64,000 nucleotides of DNA from Eubacterium sp. (GCA_003486385.1 DNFT01000115.1:1-64000), one strand, 5' to 3'. Shown: positions 1 through 9,580, numbered from the stretch's first letter. The notes: generated by a model from the sequence alone, not told the origin. Made by a program: numbers and translations.

Positions 1-135
1 TTGTCTACTTTCTTTTACAATTATTTTTTTTCCTGTCGTAAGAGTTACTACCGTATCCGGTGTCTCCTCTATCGTTTCAATTAAATCACAATTCACCGTA
101 AAGCCTGTCCCATTGAACCTTGTAAGGTCTATCAT
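1..135 (-). CDS. flbD: FlbD flagellar protein (partial, runs off left edge)
   Basis: The first 45 codons of a small protein starting MIDLTRFNG and continuing through an IETIEETPDTVVTLTTGKK stretch, the conserved FlbD (YlzI) pattern of Firmicutes flagellar operons. FlbD is a short protein of unclear biochemical role that normally follows flgE and precedes motA/motB. The gene is cut by the window edge. Its ATG overlaps the stop of the upstream epimerase gene in an ATGA arrangement (135..132), so translation is probably coupled. No separate promoter is visible. Confidence 0.85.
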   Translation of the reverse strand, partial: MIDLTRFNGTGFTVNCDLIETIEETPDTVVTLTTGKKIIVKESRQ

Positions 136-1031
136 ACTCCCCCTCCTATCCAATTCTTAAAGGTCATTTTTCTTAAATTTCCTAAAATACTATCAAGCTT
201 TCCGCTGTCAAACACCGTACTCCCGGACTCTATCTTCAATGCTTTATCAGGCCACTGTGTATATTCTAACTCAACTCCATACTTTTTTGCAACCTCAAAA
301 GCCATTTTCCGGAGACTATAGCTTTCTCCGCCGATATTGTATACATCATTCATGCAGTCTGCGGATAAAGCTCCCGCAAGCATTGTCCTGCATATATCCC
401 CTATATACGTGAGTGTCCTTTTTACTTCTCCATCACCGTACAAGGTAATATTATCTCCCTGCATTGCCTTTCCGATAAAGAATTCTGCTGTTCCGTATGA
501 GCTGACGCCATCTAACAGGCTTCCATACGGTACACATATCCTGAAAATACAATATCTGATATCAAACACATCGGAATACATTTTAAGGTACTGCTCACAC
601 GCATATTTATTTATAGAATAGATTGTCTTAAATTCCTTAGTATCGTTCTCAAGCAGCGGTTCATCTTTACCCTTATACACCAGTCTCGTTGATGGAAATA
701 CAATCTTAGCTGTAGATTTTGCCTTTCTCATTGCATTAAGAACATTTAAAAGTCCAAGCTCGTTCACTTCAACAAAAGCCTCCGGCTCATCAAAGCCTGC
801 ATAGGTTCCTGTTTTTCCTGCGAACAGGATAACAGCATCGACGTCAAAATTAATTCCGGCAACAGAGCTTTCATCTAAAATATTAACAGGAGCATAATCA
901 TTACATCCGTCCTTATGCACATCCTCCCTGTCATATAGAAACAGTCTGATATCCAGCGCCTCATTCTTAACATTCTGAATTAGATTTCTTGCTATATAAC
1001 TGTTGGCACCTATTATAGTGACTGATTTCAT
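132..1031 (-). CDS. NAD-dependent epimerase/dehydratase (extended SDR) inside the flagellar operon
   Basis: A 299-residue extended short-chain dehydrogenase/reductase of the sugar-nucleotide epimerase/dehydratase type. The N-terminal Rossmann motif is GANSYIA (about residues 8-14), an atypical form with Ser where the second Gly of GxxGxxG usually is. A catalytic Ser/Thr segment (FPSTRLVY) and a catalytic YSINK (YxxxK) follow. Such enzymes act in the cytoplasm on nucleotide sugars; the substrate cannot be read from sequence. It lies between flgE and flbD, about 27 nt after flgE, and overlaps flbD by 4 nt, so it belongs to the flagellar operon. A role in making a sugar for flagellin or hook glycosylation is inference. 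Confidence 0.85.
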   Translation of the reverse strand: MKSVTIIGANSYIARNLIQNVKNEALDIRLFLYDREDVHKDGCNDYAPVNILDESSVAGINFDVDAVILFAGKTGTYAGFDEPEAFVEVNELGLLNVLNAMRKAKSTAKIVFPSTRLVYKGKDEPLLENDTKEFKTIYSINKYACEQYLKMYSDVFDIRYCIFRICVPYGSLLDGVSSYGTAEFFIGKAMQGDNITLYGDGEVKRTLTYIGDICRTMLAGALSADCMNDVYNIGGESYSLRKMAFEVAKKYGVELEYTQWPDKALKIESGSTVFDSGKLDSILGNLRKMTFKNWIGGGV

Positions 1032-1058
1032 GTTATGCTCCTAATAATATTAGTTTAT

Positions 1059-2366
1059 TTATCTCTTAAGGTTGATAAGCTCCTCTAAGAGTGTATCCGA
1101 TACGGTTATAATACGTGAGTTAGCCTGAAAACCTCTCTGTGTTGTAATCATATCCGTAAACTGACCTGCAAGGTCTACATTGGACATCTCGACATAGCCC
1201 GGTGCGAACGAACCACCATCTGCCGTTACGTCCTGTCCGATACCATCGAACTCACCTGAGTTCAATGTTGCGGAATAAAGATTCTGGCCTGCCTTCTCAA
1301 GTCCGGCAAGGTTTGCAAATGTCGCAACAACAATCTGTCCAAGAATCTTGGTATCACCATTATCATAGCCTGCAACAATCTTTCCGTCGGTCTGGATACT
1401 TACGGTGGTCATCTTACCTGCAGCAAGACCTGCATAGAATCCCTCTGCATTTCCCTTCTTAGGTTTAAGGGAGGTATCCTTTCCGAAGCATGTAATCTGT
1501 GACACATCAACTTCAATATCCTTATTGAATGCAGCACCGAGTCCGGTCACTTTAAGCGTAAGAGGATTACCTGTTGCAAGGCTTCCGTCCGCATCGTTGA
1601 ATGTGATATTGACATTGTCTATTACAGCCTTAAGATCCGCCTCCGCAAGTCCCATATCCTTGCCATTACAAGCCATTCCGGTACATGTTATATTGTAGCT
1701 GTATGGATTCGCAGCATCCTGGGTAATTGAGAGTGTCGCTCTGTACTCATATCCAAGATTATCATAAAAGCTTACATTCGTTGTAATTGCTTTTGCCGCA
1801 GATGAAAAACTTTCATCATTCTTGTTGATGTTACCTGTTATTACCGTGTTTAAGGTCTGCTCAGGTGTAGCATACATATTCTCTGAAGAATAGACTGAAA
1901 GAGGCTTAACTGTTGCCTTCTGAATCACTCCATTCTCATCAGCAAGCCACCCCATAACCGAATAACCCGCACTGGTAACAAGATTACCATAAGCATCTGT
2001 TGTAAAGTTTCCCGCTCTTGTAAAGAAGTTCTGTGTTCCGTCACTTACAACAAACATTGAATCTCCGTTTATCATAAGGTCAAACGGATAGTTGGTCGCC
2101 TGTGAACCACCCGGATCTGAAACTGCGGTGCTCATAGAAGCAACCTTAGAGCCAAGACCTATCTGCATTGCGTTTGTACCGCCCTTGCCGGTAGAAGCAT
2201 TAGGTCCGGATGCGCTCTGTGTTGTCTGATAAAGTACATCACTGAAGGATACACTCATTGACTTGTATCCGACAGTATTTACATTAGCGATGTTATTACC
2301 GATAACATCCATTTTTGTCTGGTGTGTTTTAAGACCAGCTACACCAGAGAAAAGTGCTCTCATCAT
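1059..2366 (-). CDS. flgE: Flagellar hook protein FlgE
   Basis: A 435-residue flagellar hook protein. The N-terminus (MMRALFSGVAGLKTHQ, then NNIANVNTVGYK) is the flagellar basal-body rod/hook family motif; the C-terminus has the matching VDLAGQFTDMITTQRGFQAN segment, which forms coiled-coil contacts in the axial structure. The middle is the variable hook domain. It polymerises outside the cell as the universal joint between rod and filament, exported by the flagellar type III apparatus. An AGGAGG lies 10 nt before the first ATG. It follows flgD and a small flagellar operon protein, the standard Firmicutes order. Confidence 0.95.
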   Translation of the reverse strand: MMRALFSGVAGLKTHQTKMDVIGNNIANVNTVGYKSMSVSFSDVLYQTTQSASGPNASTGKGGTNAMQIGLGSKVASMSTAVSDPGGSQATNYPFDLMINGDSMFVVSDGTQNFFTRAGNFTTDAYGNLVTSAGYSVMGWLADENGVIQKATVKPLSVYSSENMYATPEQTLNTVITGNINKNDESFSSAAKAITTNVSFYDNLGYEYRATLSITQDAANPYSYNITCTGMACNGKDMGLAEADLKAVIDNVNITFNDADGSLATGNPLTLKVTGLGAAFNKDIEVDVSQITCFGKDTSLKPKKGNAEGFYAGLAAGKMTTVSIQTDGKIVAGYDNGDTKILGQIVVATFANLAGLEKAGQNLYSATLNSGEFDGIGQDVTADGGSFAPGYVEMSNVDLAGQFTDMITTQRGFQANSRIITVSDTLLEELINLKR

Positions 2367-2446
2367 AGTTTTATTTCCTCCTGATTAAGGAACCGTGGTA
2401 AAGACTCATCTATCATTCAAAGTCTGTAGCTTCCTTATCGGTCCAG

Positions 2447-2863
2447 CTAGATTATCACTGCTCCATCAATATTTGTGTACACATTATCTGTGTCCCCACT
2501 CTGCTCCATCGCCGTAATCACTGTATTGTTCTTTGTGTTTACGATGAAGGAAAGGCTGTCCATTATTACAAGAGACTCCTTTATGCCTTTTTCTTCCGCT
2601 TTTCTGGCACCATTCTGAAGTCTTATCATCTGTTCATCGGACAATGTAATATTTCTCTGCCTCAAGCGCTCGCCTGCATGTTTTGAAAATTTTAAACTGC
2701 CATCCGTGACTGAATTATCATTTTTCTTCCACTGTTGTCTTAACACATCCTCGAAGGACATGCCCTGCATAGCGGCCGCATCCGTGCTTTCTTTTGTCTT
2801 TTGATTCAGATATTGTCCTGTAATCTGCTCAATGGAGGAATAAATATTATTTTTGATTTCCAT
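2447..2863 (-). CDS. Flagellar operon protein (TIGR02530-like)
   Basis: A 138-residue protein of the small family found between flgD and flgE in Clostridia and Bacillus flagellar operons (described as flagellar operon protein, TIGR02530). The recognisable core is FSKHAGERLRQRNITLSDEQ followed by an IKESLVIMDSLSFIVN region. The biochemical function is not established; its fixed position next to flgD/flgE suggests a hook assembly role. No signal peptide or membrane segment is visible. It lies 55 nt downstream of flgD and about 80 nt upstream of flgE. Confidence 0.8.
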   Translation of the reverse strand: MEIKNNIYSSIEQITGQYLNQKTKESTDAAAMQGMSFEDVLRQQWKKNDNSVTDGSLKFSKHAGERLRQRNITLSDEQMIRLQNGARKAEEKGIKESLVIMDSLSFIVNTKNNTVITAMEQSGDTDNVYTNIDGAVII

Positions 2864-2918
2864 AGATTATCCTCTCTTTCAGAATATACATAAGCCAGAC
2901 ATCTGAATGAATGCAGTT

Positions 2919-3419
2919 TTATGAACCGCTGCCTGAGCCTGAGTTGTCTGAACCATCTGAGTTATCCTTGTTGGTTCCACCTATCAACTGCTTATAATAA
3001 TCCTCATCTATAACAGAATACAGCTCATCAATATTGTACAGATATCCATTAATTGAAAGATATGTACCATCCTCACGAATCTCAACAGTCTGGACCTTTC
3101 CGTTGATATACTGGGTTTCACCCTTACTGTCGGTAGTAGCCATAATTACATATTTTCCGACAAGGTTCTGAGCCTGTCCCTTTGTCATAGAATCGGACAT
3201 GTTCTGTAATTCCTCTATCTGTGAGAAGGTAGCCATCTGTGATACCCATTCGGTATTCGTAGTAGGCTCAAGAGGATCCTGATACTGCATCTCTGCAACC
3301 AGAATCTTCAGGAACTGATCCTTACCCATTGTCGATGTTCCCTTGGTATCCTGTGACAGATTATCAGGTGTGCTTTTTGCATATATCTTTCCATCCACAA
3401 TTGCAGCACTTATCGCCAT
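2919..3419 (-). CDS. flgD: Flagellar hook cap / scaffolding protein FlgD
   Basis: A 166-residue FlgD, the hook-cap protein that assists polymerisation of FlgE. The conserved N-terminal block is present (MGKDQFLKILVAEMQYQDP, then NTEWVSQMATFSQIEELQNM). It is short compared with enterobacterial FlgD, as in many Firmicutes, and ends in a low-complexity Ser/Gly/Asp/Asn tail. The start is the ATG of MAISAA: an AAAGGAGA lies 6 nt upstream, whereas the six-codon longer form begins with a TTG lying inside that ribosome site. It sits directly after the fliK-like gene. Confidence 0.92.
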   Translation of the reverse strand: MAISAAIVDGKIYAKSTPDNLSQDTKGTSTMGKDQFLKILVAEMQYQDPLEPTTNTEWVSQMATFSQIEELQNMSDSMTKGQAQNLVGKYVIMATTDSKGETQYINGKVQTVEIREDGTYLSINGYLYNIDELYSVIDEDYYKQLIGGTNKDNSDGSDNSGSGSGS

Positions 3420-3440
3420 TTTTCCATCTCCTTTCAAGCT

Positions 3441-4811
3441 TTAAATCAGATAATCAACATTACCGCCTGATGCTCTCAGCATTTCCGCTGCAAGGACATC
3501 CTCATCGGCAGCTTCGTCATCACCTATGATTGCATTAATTTCTTCAAGTGTGAGTATTCTTGAGGTTCTGTGTCTGTCATCGTCGTCCTGTGAGTTATCT
3601 CCTCTTCCCTCAAGATTCTTTCCCATCTCGAAGCCATGTGTCTGAACCATAACCTCAACCGCCTCTACCTTAAGGCCCTGCTGTTCGAAATTATCCTTAA
3701 GCATGACTATCTGGTTCTCTATTGCGCTCTTGACGACATCATTCTCAGCCATAAACTGTGCCGTTATTATGCCGTCTCTTGAAGCTATAACCAGATTGAG
3801 CTTACCTAGATTCTCAGGCTGAAGCTGAAGCTCCATCTCAGAAAAAGAACTGTTAACATTAATCTTAATAGCATCCACAAGCTGTCTTACGATATTCTCA
3901 GAGTTCACTGAGTACCCCTTAAAATCTTCCTTTGCCTGTACTGCATTATCAACATTCTCAATCAGAGTATTGAGGAACTGTCCTGAAAGGCTTTCATCAC
4001 TCTTCTGAAATGTTCCGGACTGTGACGCATCATCCTCACCCGAAGCTACGGTAATCTTATCCTCAAGCCCGAGTTCAGGTTCTTCCACAGCACTTCCATT
4101 GTTATCTTTATCTAACTCAGGATTGTTCTGGCGGCGGCTTAAAAGCTCATCCGTATCAGCCGTATCAGCCGTCTTATCTATAGTTCCAACCACTTCATCA
4201 ACGGGTTCCTCGTTAGACACATCAGTAAAATCTGTTGACTGAATATACTTATTAAGCTCCTCAACTGAAATATCCATCTCCTGTGCAGCTGTTGCGACAA
4301 GTTTCTTAAGTTCATCGCCAAGCTCAGAAAATGTCTCGGAAAGATTGCTGTCTGTAATGAGCTTAAGACTGTCTCCATCAGCAGCAACGTCTGCAACGAA
4401 ATCCGCCAGATTATTCTGGAGAAGTAAATCCATTACACACATGCCATTTTCGGCAAGATATCTTTCAAGTTCCTCATCCGTCATATCAAGTACTGCACAT
4501 ACAACCGCCTTTACTTCACCTGTAAGTGCCTTGAGGCTTCCTGTCATGGTGCTCTCATCCACAGCCTTTCCATCTCCGGTGTGTTTCGCACCTCGAACAA
4601 TGTATTCAACCTGCGAGCGTCTTACAGTAACCTTTTCCGGTGTGTTCTGTTTGTCAGACGAATCAGTCATCTTATTCAACGAATTCTGCATAAGATTACC
4701 AAATGAATTATTAATGGTCTTTTCAGAGTTTTTCTTGATATAGCTGTAATTAGCAGCAATACTCTTATTAACCTGGGCATCCGCAACATTCTTTACATTA
4801 GGGTCAGCCAT
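3441..4811 (-). CDS. fliK: Flagellar hook-length control protein FliK
   Basis: A 456-residue hook-length control protein. The N-terminal two thirds are acidic, Ser/Thr/Asp-rich and of low conservation, as expected for the ruler part. The C-terminal domain around residues 330-400 has the Flg_hook pattern (MELQLQPENLGKLNLVIAS, then AQFMAENDVVKSAIENQ). FliK measures hook length and switches export specificity. The second ATG (MADPNV) is chosen because AGGAGG is 8 nt upstream of it, but only 2 nt from the first ATG at 4817. It is followed 21 nt later by flgD. Confidence 0.9.
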   Translation of the reverse strand: MADPNVKNVADAQVNKSIAANYSYIKKNSEKTINNSFGNLMQNSLNKMTDSSDKQNTPEKVTVRRSQVEYIVRGAKHTGDGKAVDESTMTGSLKALTGEVKAVVCAVLDMTDEELERYLAENGMCVMDLLLQNNLADFVADVAADGDSLKLITDSNLSETFSELGDELKKLVATAAQEMDISVEELNKYIQSTDFTDVSNEEPVDEVVGTIDKTADTADTDELLSRRQNNPELDKDNNGSAVEEPELGLEDKITVASGEDDASQSGTFQKSDESLSGQFLNTLIENVDNAVQAKEDFKGYSVNSENIVRQLVDAIKINVNSSFSEMELQLQPENLGKLNLVIASRDGIITAQFMAENDVVKSAIENQIVMLKDNFEQQGLKVEAVEVMVQTHGFEMGKNLEGRGDNSQDDDDRHRTSRILTLEEINAIIGDDEAADEDVLAAEMLRASGGNVDYLI

Positions 4812-4874
4812 TGTCATTTCCTCCTTTCTTCTATATTTTTATAAATTTATAGTCAACCATATAAATATGGACAA

Positions 4875-5927
4875 CTACCTGCCTGTAGTAGTATTGCCTG
4901 CACTGGAATTATTGTTAACGCCGGTACCGGTGTTTGCTCCAGTATTAGTGTTTGCACTGGTACTTTCCCCGGTTGAAGCCTCGGTCGCACTGCCGGTATT
5001 ATTTCCAGGCATAGCATCAGGATTTCTTGTAAGATTGCTGCCACTGTTTCCGGAGTTAGTGTTCGAACTGCTTCCTCCATGCGTTCCGTCCGGATTTCCG
5101 ACCGGATTTATTCCCATCTGTTCCTGTCTTCTGTTCTCCCGGTACTCTTCAACTGTATATGGAGAAGGATACATAAGGAGAGTAATCTTGGCAGCATAAG
5201 TGGAATTCATGTTCTGAAGAATAGCTGCTGCATTTGCCTGTGACATGTTTGCAAGAATAGAAGCAACCTTCTCCTCATCTCCCGTCATCTCTTCAAGAAT
5301 AGAAGCTGCCTGAGCTGCCTTCATCTTTGAATATGTCTTTGAAAGATCAACTATAACCTGACTGCTTGCTCTCTTTTCTATAGCCATCTGATATATCGCT
5401 GCGGCGTTCTCAGGATCCATTTTCTCGTACCATTCAATGTATGTATCAGGGTCTGCCGCATAATTACCTGTATATTCATTTCCAAATACAATCTGTTCAT
5501 CGAACTGTCTTTTCAGCACTTCATAGTTTTTCTGGTAAGCCTCAAATGGTGACAATCTGGCAACCTCCGAGGTCAAATCAGCAATTGTCTGCGCATTTAC
5601 CGCTGTTGCCTCATTGAGTCTGAGATTTTCATTTTCAAGCTCTTCAATACGCGCTATAGCCTCAGAAAGCGTTGTATAAGGATACTTACTGTCAATTCCA
5701 ATCTGCTCGTCCGATGCATTAGGAAGTATCTTATTGATAACCGGTACATCCTTTAAAACAGGATATAGTACCTTGCTTCCAAATCCACCCACATCCAGCT
5801 TGACAAGCAGGACAAATATAGCCAGCCAAATCAAAACAATCAGTATCGTAACAAGGATTATAACCAGCTTATTGGATTTTTTTTCTTCCTCCTGTCCATC
5901 TAATAAGTCATCAAGTTCGTCTGCCAT
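4875..5927 (-). CDS. MotE-like flagellar operon protein with MgtE_N-like domain
   Basis: A 350-residue membrane-anchored protein. An acidic, Lys-rich cytoplasmic N-terminus precedes one transmembrane helix (about residues 22-43, LVIILVTILIVLIWLAIFVL). A coiled coil follows (EAIARIEELENENLRLNEATA), then a helical EKMDPENAAAIYQMAIEKRAS region like the MgtE_N/MotE fold, and a low-complexity Asn/Gly/Ser/Thr tail of about 90 residues. Similar proteins follow fliJ in Gram-positive flagellar operons (YlxF position); MotE in other bacteria is a motility chaperone. The ATG starts 1 nt after the fliJ stop, with AGGAGG 6 nt upstream. The exact function is not known. Confidence 0.7.
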   Translation of the reverse strand: MADELDDLLDGQEEEKKSNKLVIILVTILIVLIWLAIFVLLVKLDVGGFGSKVLYPVLKDVPVINKILPNASDEQIGIDSKYPYTTLSEAIARIEELENENLRLNEATAVNAQTIADLTSEVARLSPFEAYQKNYEVLKRQFDEQIVFGNEYTGNYAADPDTYIEWYEKMDPENAAAIYQMAIEKRASSQVIVDLSKTYSKMKAAQAASILEEMTGDEEKVASILANMSQANAAAILQNMNSTYAAKITLLMYPSPYTVEEYRENRRQEQMGINPVGNPDGTHGGSSSNTNSGNSGSNLTRNPDAMPGNNTGSATEASTGESTSANTNTGANTGTGVNNNSSAGNTTTGR

Positions 5928-5928
5928 A

Positions 5929-6372
5929 CTATTCCTCCTGTTCAAAGCGGAAGCTTACAAGTTCATCTATCTCTTTTTTCTCCTGATCATTAAGTTCCTG
6001 AAGAAATTCTTCATAAGCTTTCTCTCTGAGTTTTTCCTGAATCTTGCGTTCTTTCATAACTTCACCCAAACGCTTCTGTGCGGCCTCTAAATTGAGGGAA
6101 GCCACTTTCACCTCCACAAGCTGCTTTTTTATCTGATTCTTGCACAGCTCAATGGCATTCTTACATATATTAATCTGTAGTATATTGATATTTCCGGATA
6201 ACTGTTGTCTATAATTTTCTTCGTAAGCTTTTTTCTGTTCAAACATTCTGTCAAGTTTTTCTTCTTCCTGACTGAGCTTCATTCTCGCCGCAGCATACGA
6301 ATTTCTCGCCTGAACTTCAAGCTTATTCTTAATATCCAGAATGTTCTGCATTCTGTATACGAACTTTGCCAT
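5929..6372 (-). CDS. fliJ: Flagellar export protein FliJ
   Basis: A 147-residue, highly charged, almost entirely coiled-coil protein (MAKFVYRMQNILDIKNKLE onwards), directly downstream of fliI. FliJ is the stalk-like component that sits in the FliI hexamer and couples it to the export gate FlhA. Length and helical pattern match the family; position between fliI and the MotE-like gene supports the call. The stop codon overlaps the ribosome-binding site of the next gene. Confidence 0.88.
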   Translation of the reverse strand: MAKFVYRMQNILDIKNKLEVQARNSYAAARMKLSQEEEKLDRMFEQKKAYEENYRQQLSGNINILQINICKNAIELCKNQIKKQLVEVKVASLNLEAAQKRLGEVMKERKIQEKLREKAYEEFLQELNDQEKKEIDELVSFRFEQEE

Positions 6373-6393
6373 AAGCTGCCTCCGAATATATTA

Positions 6394-7707
6394 TTATTTG
6401 AATATATCATTCAACAACCGGATTTCCTCGGAAAATTCATATCTGTCATCAACACCCTGCAAAAGGAAATTATTAACAGCCTCATGCTTTTCTATAGCAT
6501 AATCAATCTCCTTATTCGAGCCGCTCTTGTACGCTCCGATGTTGATGAGATCCTCCGCCTCATTGTATGTCGCAAGCACATTCTTAAGCTTTCCGGCGAC
6601 TGCTTTATGTTCTTTATCAACAATCTGGCTCATTACTCGGGATATACTCATAAGAACATCTATAGCCGGATAATGGTTCTTATTGGCCAGCTTTCTGTTA
6701 AGCATTATATGTCCATCAAGGATACTTCTTGCTGTATCCGTGATTGGCTCATTAAAATCGTCCCCATCCACAAGAACGGTATATAATCCGGTAATCGAAC
6801 CTTTTTTACTCATTCCTGCTCTCTCAAGAAGCTTAGGAAGTTCACTATACACACTCGGTGGATACCCTCTCGTTACAGGAGGTTCACCCGATGCAAGTCC
6901 GATTTCTCTCTGTGCCATGGAGAAACGTGTAAGAGAATCCATCATCAAAAGGACATCCTTCCCCTGATCCCTGAAATACTCCGCTATGGCTGTAGCAGTC
7001 TTGGCTGCCTTATTTCTTATAAGTGCCGGCTTATCGGAGGTTGCCACTATAAGCACACTTCTCTTCATGCCTTCCTCGCCGAGATCCCTCTCGATGAACT
7101 CCCGCACCTCTCTGCCGCGCTCTCCTATCAGGGCGATTACATTTATATCTGCCTTGGTATTTCTTGCAAACATACCTAAAAGTGTACTCTTTCCGACACC
7201 ACTTCCCGCAAATATTCCGATACGCTGTCCCTTTCCGACAGTAATCAGTCCATCCACTGCCTTAACACCGAGTGGAAGAACCTCAGAAATGATTTCCCTC
7301 TCCATCGGGTCAGGCGGAGCCGCCTCACATGGATATTCAGCTTCATAATGAATTGTGCTGCCATCGGACGGATTTCCTAGACCATCAAGTGATTTGCCCA
7401 GAAGTTCAGGTCCAACCTTTATCATCAGAGGCTTGCCTGTATTTTCAACAATACAGCCCGGCGCAATTCCATCCACTGCCTCAAATGGCATAAGAAGTAT
7501 TCTGTTGTCCTTAAAGCCTACAACCTCCGCATATATGACCCTGTCCGGATTATCCCTTGGCATAATCTTACATAAATCATTAAGTCGTGCATCCGGACCG
7601 ACAGATTCAATACTAAGTCCCACTACCTTGGAAACTCTTCCTAACCTCTTATAATAGGTTCTGTCTATCAGCTTTGTATACTTTTCATAATCGATATCTG
7701 TAAGCAC
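6394..7707 (-). CDS. fliI: Flagellum-specific ATPase FliI
   Basis: A 437-residue ATPase of the flagellar type III export apparatus, homologous to F1 ATPase beta. Walker A GSGVGKST is at about residues 168-175, followed by IGERGREVREFIE and Walker B VLLMMDSLTRF; the RGYPPSVYSELPKLLERAG block is typical of FliI/SctN. It powers or primes export of rod, hook and filament proteins at the cytoplasmic membrane, with FliH as regulator and FliJ as stalk. Full length; neighbours are fliH upstream and fliJ downstream. Confidence 0.96.
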   Translation of the reverse strand: MLTDIDYEKYTKLIDRTYYKRLGRVSKVVGLSIESVGPDARLNDLCKIMPRDNPDRVIYAEVVGFKDNRILLMPFEAVDGIAPGCIVENTGKPLMIKVGPELLGKSLDGLGNPSDGSTIHYEAEYPCEAAPPDPMEREIISEVLPLGVKAVDGLITVGKGQRIGIFAGSGVGKSTLLGMFARNTKADINVIALIGERGREVREFIERDLGEEGMKRSVLIVATSDKPALIRNKAAKTATAIAEYFRDQGKDVLLMMDSLTRFSMAQREIGLASGEPPVTRGYPPSVYSELPKLLERAGMSKKGSITGLYTVLVDGDDFNEPITDTARSILDGHIMLNRKLANKNHYPAIDVLMSISRVMSQIVDKEHKAVAGKLKNVLATYNEAEDLINIGAYKSGSNKEIDYAIEKHEAVNNFLLQGVDDRYEFSEEIRLLNDIFK

Positions 7708-7752
7708 AATTCTTCTCCCCTATCGGATGAAAATTACTTTTTATTTTATAAC

Positions 7753-8577
7753 TTACCGGTTCATGCAGCTAAGCAGCTTAATATCCTTGACAAGATTACT
7801 AAGCTGAACATCAAGGCTGCAGTCAAACACACCCGAATCTGTCTCAATAAGACATTCATTTCTGCTAAGTGTTGAATCCTCCGATATTTCAATATGTACC
7901 TCTTTGGATAATGCCCCTGTTATCAGATTCTGATTATTTATTGCAAATCTATAATCATCAGGAGACACATGTATAACAAATTCTTTACATGTATCTACAT
8001 TATTCATAACAGAATTTATAAGATATATTATCATATCTTTTTTATCTTCAGCAATAGTATGAGTTACATTGGAAAAAACATTGATAAATGTATCAACCAG
8101 CTTAGGTTCTATATCAGCAACCTTCGCCTGATACTCTTTATCAAGCTCCTCCTTTTTAAGATTGTATTCTTCCTCCAACTGTCTTTTCCGGTTCTCAACT
8201 TCCTCAGCACCCGCCTTCAGGCCTTGGTCATATCCTTCATTCTTCATGACTTCTATGAACTGTTCAGCTTCACGATGTGCCTGGGCGACTATCTCCTCGC
8301 CTTCACGTCTTGCATTGTCAAGAATCTCCTGTGTCTGCAGGGTCAGATCTTCCTGTGTTGCCGCATTCTCATCACTATCTGTAAGCTCCTCAACAACCTG
8401 TGCGCTCAGACCGCTTACAAATCCGTCCGCATCCGGCGGATTAGGATTCATGACATTCGTGGCAATTATATTCTTTTTGATACTGTTTATCTTGTCAATT
8501 ACCTTTTGGTTGGAATCAATAATATAATTATTGGAATCCTTTATAACTATACTGTTATACTTCAGCAGATTAGACAA
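7753..8577 (-). CDS. fliH: Flagellar assembly protein FliH
   Basis: A 274-residue protein with a long charged coiled coil (about residues 80-160, rich in Glu, Lys, Arg) and a C-terminal FliH/YscL-like globular domain. FliH binds FliI and brings the ATPase to the export gate. The start codon is TTG, inside the last codons of fliG: the two genes overlap by 8 nt, with GGAGGTGA about 11 nt upstream, indicating translational coupling. Sequence identity in this family is low, so the call rests on position and architecture as well as the C-terminus. Confidence 0.87.
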   Translation of the reverse strand: MSNLLKYNSIVIKDSNNYIIDSNQKVIDKINSIKKNIIATNVMNPNPPDADGFVSGLSAQVVEELTDSDENAATQEDLTLQTQEILDNARREGEEIVAQAHREAEQFIEVMKNEGYDQGLKAGAEEVENRKRQLEEEYNLKKEELDKEYQAKVADIEPKLVDTFINVFSNVTHTIAEDKKDMIIYLINSVMNNVDTCKEFVIHVSPDDYRFAINNQNLITGALSKEVHIEISEDSTLSRNECLIETDSGVFDCSLDVQLSNLVKDIKLLSCMNR

Positions 8578-9580
8578 CTATCTCGTCACCTCCGCCTCTT
8601 GCAATTACAATCTCGCCGGCATCCTCAAGCTTTCTGATGTTGTTAACAATCTTCTGCTGTGCCTCCTCAACATCCTTGAGACGGACAGGTCCCATAAAGT
8701 CCATATCCTCTTTTATCATAGCAGCAAGACGCTTTGAAAGGTTCCTGAAAATAACATTCTGAACCTCTTCATTGGCATTCTTAAGCGCAACGGCAATATC
8801 ATTGTTCTCAATATCACGCAGCACTCTCTGAATAGCTCTGTCGTCGAGTGAAAGAATATCCTCGAATACGAACATTTTCTTTCTGATCTCGTCTGCAAGC
8901 TCCGGATCCTCAACTTCAAGAGTCTCAACAATATGCTTCTCCGTTCCTCTGTCAACCGAATTGAGGATATCAACGATAGCATCGACACCACCGACAATGG
9001 TGTAATCCTGATTAACAAGCGAAGCAAGCTTACGCTCTAACACACCCTCGACTTCCTTGATAACATCCGGTGATGTTCTGTCCATCTGGGCAATTCTCTT
9101 GGCTACATCAGCCTGCTTCTCAGGCGGAAGTGCTGAGATAACCATAGATGACTGCGCCGGCGACAGATACGATAAGATGAGTGCAATCGTCTGTGGGTGT
9201 TCATCCTGTATAAAGTTAAGCAGCTGCGCAGGGTCTGTCTTTCTCACAAACTCGAAAGGACGTACCTGAAGGCTTGCGGTGAGTTTTCCGATAACCTCTT
9301 TTGCCTTATCGGCACCAAGTGATTTTTCAAGAAGATCCTTGGCATATCCGATACCGCCCTCCGCGATATACTGCTGTGCAAGACACACCTCATAAAATTC
9401 ATTGAGAACTTCCTCTTTGGTTCCGGGCGATACACTATTCGTATTGGCTATCTCAAGTGTAAGCTGTTCAATCTCATCATCATGAAGATGTTTAAATATC
9501 TGTGATGACATATCCGGTCCTAATGCAATCAGAAGAACTGCTGCCTTTTGGATACCATCTAATCCATTTTTCTTTGCCAT
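8570..9580 (-). CDS. fliG: Flagellar motor switch protein FliG
   Basis: A 336-residue FliG. It begins GLDGIQKAAVLLIALGPD and contains the middle-domain EHPQTIALILSYL motif (the EHPQ signature that contacts FliM). The C-terminal domain (ILSLDDRAIQRVLRDIENNDIAVALKN) carries the charged residues of the torque helix. FliG forms the rotor ring attached to FliF and interacts with MotA. Full length. Its 3' end overlaps fliH by 8 nt. Confidence 0.96.
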   Translation of the reverse strand: MAKKNGLDGIQKAAVLLIALGPDMSSQIFKHLHDDEIEQLTLEIANTNSVSPGTKEEVLNEFYEVCLAQQYIAEGGIGYAKDLLEKSLGADKAKEVIGKLTASLQVRPFEFVRKTDPAQLLNFIQDEHPQTIALILSYLSPAQSSMVISALPPEKQADVAKRIAQMDRTSPDVIKEVEGVLERKLASLVNQDYTIVGGVDAIVDILNSVDRGTEKHIVETLEVEDPELADEIRKKMFVFEDILSLDDRAIQRVLRDIENNDIAVALKNANEEVQNVIFRNLSKRLAAMIKEDMDFMGPVRLKDVEEAQQKIVNNIRKLEDAGEIVIARGGGDEIVV

